Source: Fortiea contorta PCC 7126 (lineage in GTDB: Bacteria > Cyanobacteriota > Cyanobacteriia > Cyanobacteriales > Nostocaceae). Taken from it: a stretch of DNA of 64,000 nucleotides. Position 1 is the first letter of the stretch, and every line of letters begins with the position of its first letter. The notes below the pieces were generated by a model that searched no databases, was not told the origin of the DNA, and worked only from the letters and a program-made list of their open reading frames with translations. Position numbers and translations under genes: made by a program. Location of the stretch: contig NZ_KB235930.1 in NCBI RefSeq assembly GCF_000332295.1, positions 3,375,895 through 3,439,894 of the forward strand, written 5' to 3'. This document shows positions 57,333 through 64,000 of the stretch, one piece after another.

Positions 57333-57430
57333 TTATTTTTAATTATTTTATAGTTATCTACCTAACGGCATCTACCCTTGAAAATGCCTCAGCGTGAATA
57401 TAATTTTTTTATTCAAACTCTAAGTAAGCT

Positions 57431-57457
57431 AGTAGGGTGGGCAATGCCCACCCTACT
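57431..57457. terminator. Perfect 12-bp hairpin of the AGTAGGGTGGGC family (copy 2)
   Basis: AGTAGGGTGGGC-AAT-GCCCACCCTACT, a perfect stem with a three-base loop after the PEP-CTERM gene. It is a near copy of the imperfect hairpin at 40517. It may act as a terminator, but its repetition marks it as a dispersed repeat too. Confidence 0.7.
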
Positions 57458-57587
57458 GCGGTTTCCGGAAATTTTTTATATTTAGTTATGGATGTTGTCA
57501 CGCAGAGGAGGACACTTGCGTGCGGTAGTGGAGGAGTTTGAGCAAAGTGTCCGTCGCGCAGAGGCGCGGGGGGTGGTTGTGATGGTT

Positions 57588-58478
57588 TTATTTCTCTTCA
57601 CTCCAAGCCTGTAATTGTAGATATACCAGTATCAACGCCACAGCTAGCAATACTGTGGCTCCTGCGGCTGCGTAACCGAAATCAAATTGACCAAAAGCTT
57701 CTTGGTAAATATAATAAACCAGCAAATTTGTAGAATTTAGCGGCCCACCACCGGTGATTACATAAACTTGCTCAAAACTCCGCAATGTAAAAATACCAGT
57801 AGTGACTATCACAAATATTAAAGTTGGTCGCAAACCGGGAAGGGTAATGTACCAAAATTGTTGCCAGCTATTGGCGCCATCTAGTTCTGCAGCTTCATAG
57901 CGACTGGGAGGAATGGCTTGTAACCCTGCTAAAAACACTACCATATTGAAGCCGATTTGTTTCCAAATACTCAATAAAATTAACACTGGCATAGCCCAAA
58001 AAGTATCCCCTAGCCAGGGAATAGATGGTATTCCGAACAGTCCTAAAAAGGCGTTCACTGGGCCAGTGGTTTGAAACAGCCAACGAAACCCCAAACCAGC
58101 GGCTACTAGAGAAATAATTGAAGGCAGAAAATAAGCACTCCGCAGTATTCCCCGCCAAGCCAGGGAACGATTTAACAAAACTGCTAGTCCCAGAGGAATG
58201 ACTAAACTAGGAATGATGGTGGCAACGGTGAAGTAAACTGTGTTAGCGATAACTTGCCAAAAATCTGAGTTCAATAACAATCGCCAGTAATTTTTGAAAC
58301 CTACGAAGTAAGTACCTGTAGCAGTGAAACTACCAGCAGTAAAACTAAGATAAAACAAATAAGCGATCGGCCACAGCACAAATACACCAAGTAAAATCAA
58401 TGCTGGAGTCAAAAAAATCCAGGCGGCGATCGCATCGTTATCTAGTACCTGCATCCAAGAGAGGCGGGATGTTTTCAT
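57588..58478 (-). CDS. ABC sugar transporter permease (MalF/UgpA-like)
   Basis: A 296-residue inner-membrane permease with six hydrophobic helices. The EAA-type loop that contacts the ATPase reads YEAAELDGANSWQQFWYITLP, the classic EAA motif with its Gly. It would import a sugar or related solute with a second permease, a binding protein and an ATPase. None of those genes is adjacent on either side. The neighbouring genes are unrelated, which is common for cyanobacterial sugar ABC transporters. Confidence 0.93.
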   Translation of the reverse strand: MKTSRLSWMQVLDNDAIAAWIFLTPALILLGVFVLWPIAYLFYLSFTAGSFTATGTYFVGFKNYWRLLLNSDFWQVIANTVYFTVATIIPSLVIPLGLAVLLNRSLAWRGILRSAYFLPSIISLVAAGLGFRWLFQTTGPVNAFLGLFGIPSIPWLGDTFWAMPVLILLSIWKQIGFNMVVFLAGLQAIPPSRYEAAELDGANSWQQFWYITLPGLRPTLIFVIVTTGIFTLRSFEQVYVITGGGPLNSTNLLVYYIYQEAFGQFDFGYAAAGATVLLAVALILVYLQLQAWSEEK

Positions 58479-58550
58479 AGCAATGTAAACTATTTAATGG
58501 ATGTTGGATGTGATTCTACGCAAATTTATTGTTAATATCCTGAAAATCTG

Positions 58551-59123
58551 ATGACTCTATTGCAAACAACTAAAATCGCCCCTTACTTTGGCAAATTTTC
58601 TATCCCTAGCAAGATGCTCGCTGCTAGCGTATTTATAGCATTATTAACGGCACTCGACACAACGGTTTTAGCCCAACCTGTCACAGCGCCACAACCAACT
58701 CCATCGCCATCAAACCAGTCTACCAGCCCGATAACCCAAAAATTATTGGGGCAATGGCAAGCGAAGGATTTGGAAACTTCAATCACGTTAGCCTTCATTT
58801 TCTCCCCAGAGGGCAAATTATTTGTTTTTTCACCCAATGCGCAAACTTCGGTAGCTGTGGAATTTCAATATCGCATTAACCCGACGCCGCAGCCTATGCA
58901 TTTGGATATTACAGTTCCTAATAAAAAAGAACCTGTTTTAACAATTTTTGAATTTACTGCTAATGGTCAATTAAAGTTGCAATTAGATAACACTGATCCT
59001 GGAAAACCTAGACCTGTAACTTTTGCTAAAACGGCGGCTTTATTTACCAAAGTTTCTGATAGTATAAAATTACCTGATAATGTCAAATTAATTACTCCTA
59101 AAGCGGGAATTAAAAATCAATAA
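58551..59123 (+). CDS. Exported hypothetical protein
   Basis: A 190-residue protein with a signal peptide (hydrophobic stretch MLAASVFIALLTALDTTVLA, cleavage likely after LAQ) and a Pro/Ser/Thr linker. The rest is a beta-rich domain: LLGQWQAKDL, LAFIFSPEGKLFVF and MHLDITVPNK. This resembles small beta-sandwich or lipocalin-like domains, but I name no family. It precedes purN by 63 bp on the same strand and may be co-transcribed with it. Confidence 0.75.
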   Translation: MTLLQTTKIAPYFGKFSIPSKMLAASVFIALLTALDTTVLAQPVTAPQPTPSPSNQSTSPITQKLLGQWQAKDLETSITLAFIFSPEGKLFVFSPNAQTSVAVEFQYRINPTPQPMHLDITVPNKKEPVLTIFEFTANGQLKLQLDNTDPGKPRPVTFAKTAALFTKVSDSIKLPDNVKLITPKAGIKNQ

Positions 59124-59186
59124 TTTCTGCTTAGTGTTAAAAATAAAGAATGAAAAAATATTCTTATATATTTCACTCGATACTTT

Positions 59187-59828
59187 ATGAGTCAAGATTA
59201 CCCAAGGGATGCTAGTCTGATTGTCCCCAATATTTCTAGTTACCAAATAACTGCAAATGCTCCCTTAAAGCTGGGAATTATGGCTTCGGGAAATGGAAGT
59301 AATTTTGAGGCAATTTTCCAGGCGATCGCTGATGGAAAACTTAATGCCCAAATTCAAGTTTTAATTTATAATAATCCTGGAGCTAAGGCGGCGATCCGGG
59401 CTACAAATCGCGGTATAGATGCTTTATTAATCAATCACCGGGACTATCAAAATCGTGAATATTTTGATAAACAAATTGTTGATAAATTGCGACAGTATGA
59501 TGTGGAATGGGTAATTTTGGCGGGCTGGATGCGGCTATTGACGCCAGTCTTAATTGATGCTTTTGCTGACAAAATTATTAATATTCATCCTAGTTTGTTG
59601 CCCAGTTTTAAGGGAATCCGTGCAGTGGAACAAGCTTTAGCCGCAGGGGTGAAAATCGCTGGCTGTACAGCCCATATAGCTTGTTTAGAAATGGATAGCG
59701 GGCGAATTTTAGCACAAGCTGCAGTGCCCGTATTCCCAGACGACACACCAGAAACACTCCATGCCAGAATTCAAGTCCAAGAATATCAGATTTTACCACA
59801 GGCGATCGCTCTAGCCGCACAATCATAA
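59187..59828 (+). CDS. purN: Phosphoribosylglycinamide formyltransferase PurN
   Basis: A 213-residue enzyme of purine synthesis that transfers the formyl group of 10-formyl-THF to GAR. The phosphate-binding GIMASGNGSNFEAI, catalytic NIHPSLLPSFKG (Asn and His), GCTAHIACLEMDSG (catalytic Asp) and VFPDDTPETLHARI are present in order. The N-terminal ~25 residues before the fold are an extension typical of cyanobacterial PurN. It is followed by a long noncoding stretch. Confidence 0.96.
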   Translation: MSQDYPRDASLIVPNISSYQITANAPLKLGIMASGNGSNFEAIFQAIADGKLNAQIQVLIYNNPGAKAAIRATNRGIDALLINHRDYQNREYFDKQIVDKLRQYDVEWVILAGWMRLLTPVLIDAFADKIINIHPSLLPSFKGIRAVEQALAAGVKIAGCTAHIACLEMDSGRILAQAAVPVFPDDTPETLHARIQVQEYQILPQAIALAAQS

Positions 59829-60785
59829 CGCCATCCACGTGCTGTGGGATACTTGCGCCCCATACTGAAGGGATTCATTAAAACTGCGTAAAAAAAGGAG
59901 TTAGGGACTGGGTGTTAGGGAAAGACGTTTCTATTGTTTGTGATATCGGCAAGAAAATAAGTTAAATTTATCACTTAAAAATAGTATCAAGTTTTACAAA
60001 AGTGCATTTATTGAATTTAATCAGTGTGAAGTTAACATAAAGTCCGGACGGTCAAAAATAAAGCAGTTTAATATATTAGATTTGCTGAATGCAGATTGCT
60101 GTCAGCAAAAGTTTTTCCTTAGCCCATAACTTTATAAAATTTGCAGATGGTAGTATGGTATTTAACTGTTCACTTATCTACAATTAATTTTCCCATGCAT
60201 TTTTCGGTTTTGATTAGCCATGAGCTAAACTCAAAAAAAACATCAATTCAAAGAATTATTGATGCTTGCATCTTTGTGCATTGAAGATAAATTCATGAGA
60301 ATTTGGTAAGGGTTAAACCCCCTGTTGACAACTATCCTAGACTCTACCTATGGTTGGCGTGGCAACAGTTATATCTTCATAGGTTCTATCATAACATTGA
60401 CAGATAAACAAACACCTAAAATTTAGTTTTTTTCTCAGTAATCACATGATATAAATAAAATGTTAATCAGAGCAATTAACACTCGTATGTCCAAAGAAAC
60501 CGCATTTTTTATATATGAAATCAAATTATTTAACACCAAAATAAAAAAGATGTATATTTGGTATTTACTATGTTAAGATGATAAACATAAACTTGAAAAG
60601 TCTTACCCAGACTGGCAAGTAACACAGGTTTGCTAATGTTTTATTACTTGCAAGCAAGTTAATTTTTTACACTCTAATTGAAAACTAGGATTTTGCTTTT
60701 GAGCTAATAAACTAGTATTACAGTTACTGCACAACCAAAAATATTCCCAGACAAATAGACAATACATACCGTAGCAGAGACTACC
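59829..60785. other. Long intergenic region, no gene seen
   Basis: About 950 AT-rich bases without a credible coding frame. It holds a small inverted repeat (GCAAGTAA at 60615, TTACTTGC at 60644) and a TTGCAAGCAA segment shortly after. It probably carries the upstream control region of the GGDEF-EAL gene. I cannot name any RNA here. Confidence 0.45.
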
Positions 60786-62765
60786 ATGATATTTTTGATG
60801 GTTGGTTTATTCACCTGCTTAGGAGCGCAACTTATTGCTTTACGTATCTGCAATTATCTTTTGCCAAAAATCAGAAACATACTACTAACTAAATTTCAAA
60901 TTATCCAGCGATTATCTCACAAAGCAATGTTATTAGACAGCGAGGGCAAAAAATACTCGCTTAAAAAACAGACTAATTTAAAAAATAAAATTCCAGAGCG
61001 CACCGCCCAATTGTACCAAGAAATTAGAGAACGTCAGCGGATGCAACAAGAACTAGAAAAATCTCTTTCTCTGCAATGGGCAACATTAGAATCTACTGCT
61101 GATGGTATTTTAGTAGTAGATATTCAAGGTAATATTACTGGGTTTAATCAAAAATTTCTGAAAATCTGGCGCATCCCTGAATCTCTCATGTCTTCAGGGA
61201 ATTACAAAGCAGCATTCAGAGTAGCGATGAAGGAGCTAAAAAATCCGCGATATTGTCTTGCTACCGTGAGGGAATTGTCTTTGCACCCAGATGAGCAAAT
61301 TAATGAAGCAATCGCCTTTAAAGATGGGACAATAGTAGAGCTTTATTCGCAACCACAGCGCCTGGGGAGCAAAATCGTCGGTAGAGTCTGGAGTTTTAGG
61401 GATGTCACCGATCAAAAATTAGCAGTAGCTACTATCCGTCATCAAGCCTCACACGATTTATTAACAAATTTACCCAACCGCGAATTTTTCCATCAGCGTC
61501 TTGTAGAATCATTGCAGTTAGCACATCAAAATCATCATCAATTAGCTGTTTGCTTTTTAGATTTAGATCGATTTAAAAAAATCAACGATACACTAGGTCA
61601 TAGAATTGGTGACCAATTGTTGCAAAGTGTTGCTCAACGATTAAAAAAGTGCTTAGGAAGTGCTGACACCCTAGCGCGGTGGGGAGGTGACGAATTTATC
61701 TTACTTTTACCAGAAATTAAAGATGTTCATGGTGTCGCCCACATTCAAGAACATATTCTAGCAGCTTTTAAACCAGCATTTAGTATTGAAAATCATTGCT
61801 TGCATATCAGCGCTAGTATTGGTGTGGCGCTTTATCCCATCCATGGTGAAGATGCAGAAACCTTAATTAAAAATGCTGACGCGGCGTTGGCTCGCGTCAA
61901 GTCTCAAGGGAGAAATAATTATCAATTTTATCACTCTGCTATCACTTCCCAAGCTACCGAATTGTTAATATTAGAAAATAGTTTACACTCGGCTTTGGAG
62001 CGGCAAGAATTTGAGGTTTACTATCAACCACAAGTTAATATTACCACAGGAAAAATTACTAAAATTGAAGCCTTGCTACGTTGGAATAGCTTTGATTTAG
62101 GGTTAATTCCTCCCGAAAAATTTATTCCCATTGCTGAAGAAACCGGATTAATTATATCCATTGGCGAATGGGTTTTAAAAACTGCTTGCACTCAAAATAA
62201 AGCTTGGCAAGAAATGCTAGAATTACCAGCACTTACTGTTGCTGTTAATCTTTCTGCTAGACAATTTCAGCAATCTAATTTAGCTGAAATGGTAGCGCAG
62301 ATATTATCAGAAACTCAATTAAATCATGAGTGTTTAGAGTTGGAAATTACTGAAAGCGTGGCGATGAAAAATATCAGTTTAACCCAAGCCACATTGAGAG
62401 AATTACATAATATGGGCGTGGCTATTTCCATAGACGATTTCGGCACAGGATATTCTTCTTTAAGTTATCTGAAAACCTTTCCGCTCCACGGCTTAAAAAT
62501 TGATAAGTCTTTTGTACGGGATCTCAGACATGGTAATAATGATGTGGCGATCGCTACTGCTATTATTGCATTAGCTCATGGATTAAATTTGGCAGTTGTA
62601 GCAGAAGGGGTAGAAACTGAGGAGCAGAGGAATTTGTTGCAAATTCTCAATTGTGAGTTGATGCAAGGATATCTTTTTAGTCGTCCTCTCTCGGTTGAAG
62701 ATACCACAAAATTGTTACAAAAATCTCAATCTTGCAGATGTAGTGATTCTTTTTTAGTAGCATAA
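60786..62765 (+). CDS. GGDEF-EAL protein with N-terminal membrane segment and PAS domain
   Basis: A 659-residue protein. One TM helix at about 2-24, a short helical linker ([20 protein letters not shown]), a PAS domain (about 95-210), GGDEF (about 220-385) and EAL (about 400-650). The GGDEF motif is intact (RWGGDEF), but the inhibitory RxxD is GSAD. The EAL domain keeps [34 protein letters not shown] and AEGVET, so phosphodiesterase activity is expected. It may therefore be bifunctional in cyclic di-GMP turnover, in contrast to the cyclase at 4066-6273. Confidence 0.96.
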   Translation: MIFLMVGLFTCLGAQLIALRICNYLLPKIRNILLTKFQIIQRLSHKAMLLDSEGKKYSLKKQTNLKNKIPERTAQLYQEIRERQRMQQELEKSLSLQWATLESTADGILVVDIQGNITGFNQKFLKIWRIPESLMSSGNYKAAFRVAMKELKNPRYCLATVRELSLHPDEQINEAIAFKDGTIVELYSQPQRLGSKIVGRVWSFRDVTDQKLAVATIRHQASHDLLTNLPNREFFHQRLVESLQLAHQNHHQLAVCFLDLDRFKKINDTLGHRIGDQLLQSVAQRLKKCLGSADTLARWGGDEFILLLPEIKDVHGVAHIQEHILAAFKPAFSIENHCLHISASIGVALYPIHGEDAETLIKNADAALARVKSQGRNNYQFYHSAITSQATELLILENSLHSALERQEFEVYYQPQVNITTGKITKIEALLRWNSFDLGLIPPEKFIPIAEETGLIISIGEWVLKTACTQNKAWQEMLELPALTVAVNLSARQFQQSNLAEMVAQILSETQLNHECLELEITESVAMKNISLTQATLRELHNMGVAISIDDFGTGYSSLSYLKTFPLHGLKIDKSFVRDLRHGNNDVAIATAIIALAHGLNLAVVAEGVETEEQRNLLQILNCELMQGYLFSRPLSVEDTTKLLQKSQSCRCSDSFLVA

Positions 62766-62804
62766 TCACCACATGTTCATAAGGCAAAGAAGATAGCCCA
62801 ACAG

Positions 62805-64000
62805 TTAAAAATATTCTACCCTGGCATCAAAACCGTATGAGCGGAGCTTTCTTGAATGACTTTCAGCAGCAGCCCGCTCGCCAAAAGCACCCGCGTTGAT
62901 ATAATCTCCTAAGCCAGACTTCTCGACCACCGAATTAGGTATATACTGACGCACTTTATTGAGTGTATCCGCATTCCGAACGGGGATAATCACCACGTAG
63001 CGATTATTATTAGATGAATTGCTGATAGGGGAAGTATTCAAACCTAAAGCTTGCCAAGTTTGCTTATCTACAATCCCTGTAGGATTGAGTCGAGCATACT
63101 GCTGGAATGCATACACATAAGCTCTTGTATTTTCCCCAAAATTCCCGTCGGGATTAGCATTAAAAAAGCCTATTTGCAGCAACCGCTCTTGTACTGCTTT
63201 GACATTTTCCCCTCTGTCACCGATTGTGAGATAATCTCTATTAGCTTGATTTGTCGTCGCTGATTGAGTTGCATTTCGCTGTTGGGAAACCTGACGCAAC
63301 GCATTCAAAGCTTGGAGGTCAGCTATACCATCTGCACTGAGTCGATAATCTCGCTGGAATCTACTCAAAGCTTCTGTGGTCATTGAGCCTACATAGCCTG
63401 TAGGATTAGTATTTAAATAACCCAAATCCTGCAAATATTGTTGTAGCTCCCTTGCTTGCTCAGTTGATAAGCTAGACGTGACTGCAACTTGGTTTTGACT
63501 ATTTCCCAATAATGCATTCCAAGTTTGTTGATTAGCCACCCCATTTGCAGGTATCCCAGAGTTGCGTTGAAACGCCATTACAGCATCTCTCGTGACACCG
63601 CCAAAATTGCCTGTAGGAGTGGTGGTAAAATAGCCTAACTGCTGCAGACGTTGTTGTAACCTTGTCACAGCCTCTCCCGTACTCCCGACAAACAACACCG
63701 GATATTCGCCATTGGCACTAACTGTGCTGAAGTTGGCTTGTCTAGTTGAAGCAGAAATCGTGGTATGATTGCGAACCTGGGCAGATTGCCTGGATCTAGC
63801 TAAAGCCTGCTGAGTCTTAGAACCAAAATAGCCTGTAATGGGGCCTTCAAAGTAACCTAATCGCTGTAGGCGCTGTTGTAACCTAGATACCGCTGGGCCT
63901 CTGCTACCTAGTTGCAAATTACTGCTACTGTTTCTATTCCCTCTACCTTGACATGACTGTTGCAGTCTGCTTTGAGTATTACCACCGACAACGCCGTCAG
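62805..64000 (-). CDS. Peptidoglycan-binding repeat protein with C-terminal SPOR domain, 5' end outside window
   Basis: The frame stays open to the window edge, where upstream residues (DGVVGGNTQSRLQQ) are again part of a repeat, so the protein continues beyond 64000. In the window are at least four PG_binding_1 repeats, each of the form VxxLQQRLQxLGYF...G.FG..T..AV..FQ....L..G. A C-terminal segment, NNRYVVIIPVRNADTL ... SHSRKLRSYGFDARVEYF, looks like a SPOR domain. Both parts bind peptidoglycan, so a cell-wall or septum role is likely. The visible start at 63917 (TTG) is only the first usable codon and not the real start. Confidence 0.93.
   Translation of the reverse strand, partial: DGVVGGNTQSRLQQSCQGRGNRNSSSNLQLGSRGPAVSRLQQRLQRLGYFEGPITGYFGSKTQQALARSRQSAQVRNHTTISASTRQANFSTVSANGEYPVLFVGSTGEAVTRLQQRLQQLGYFTTTPTGNFGGVTRDAVMAFQRNSGIPANGVANQQTWNALLGNSQNQVAVTSSLSTEQARELQQYLQDLGYLNTNPTGYVGSMTTEALSRFQRDYRLSADGIADLQALNALRQVSQQRNATQSATTNQANRDYLTIGDRGENVKAVQERLLQIGFFNANPDGNFGENTRAYVYAFQQYARLNPTGIVDKQTWQALGLNTSPISNSSNNNRYVVIIPVRNADTLNKVRQYIPNSVVEKSGLGDYINAGAFGERAAAESHSRKLRSYGFDARVEYF

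Overview
The window comes from a filamentous, probably heterocyst-forming (Nostocales-type) cyanobacterium. The evidence is as follows. Genes typical of oxygenic phototrophs are present (petM, ycf39, btpA, an nblR-like regulator, a VKOR-thioredoxin fusion, DUF2949 and DUF4359 proteins). The HIP1 octamer GCGATCGC is very frequent. There is a trans-splicing split DnaE intein half, an NRPS gene, several Uma2/DUF820 genes, and the heptameric tandem repeats known from filamentous cyanobacteria. The DNA looks chromosomal: housekeeping genes are interleaved on both strands in short transcription units.

Layout. 1-2.6 kb: 3' end of an NRPS gene (condensation-adenylation-carrier). 2.7-8.6 kb: small exported proteins, tRNA-His, a CHASE2-PAS-GGDEF diguanylate cyclase, VKOR-Trx and BtpA. 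9.3-18.2 kb: rimO, a CrhR-type RNA helicase, a Uma2 protein, two oxidoreductases, a dihydroorotase homologue lacking its metal ligands, and a tandem histidine phosphatase. 18.4-24.5 kb: an orphan antitoxin with a truncated toxin, pdxA, a GC-skewed hairpin repeat, petM, ycf39, NAD kinase, an NblR-like regulator and a DUF192 lipoprotein. 24.5-26.5 kb: an accessory patch with a structured intergenic element, a DUF2949 gene, and a DUF433/DUF5615 toxin-antitoxin pair bracketed by direct repeats and a MITE-like element. 26.5-36.7 kb: PLP aminotransferase, ilvB with a zinc-ribbon tail, MFS transporter, a small hydrolase, a ferrochelatase-like protein with a natural His tail, an FMN reductase and ftsH. 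37-47.3 kb: M23 peptidase-xseB-xseA, two tRNA-Leu genes (CAA and CAG), an M48 peptidase, murA (probably started from ATT), an rRNA methyltransferase, gatA and the C-terminal half of split dnaE. 47.6-64 kb: a PD-(D/E)XK-like protein, oligopeptidase B, hemE, an epimerase, a B12-radical SAM protein, a MntA/HepT toxin-antitoxin pair, a PEP-CTERM protein, a lone ABC permease, purN, a GGDEF-EAL protein, and a peptidoglycan-binding/SPOR protein that runs off the right edge.

There is no single large operon. Genes that clearly work together are xseA-xseB, the two intact toxin-antitoxin pairs, and, at a distance, the tetrapyrrole and photosynthesis genes. No clear new multigene system is visible. The most unusual items are the split-intein half, the degenerate dihydroorotase, the ATT-started murA, the paired G-rich/C-rich repeat elements with a conserved core, and the repeat-bracketed toxin-antitoxin pair. 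Start sites were adjusted where a Shine-Dalgarno site or family N-terminus favoured an inner (or, for murA, an outer) codon.
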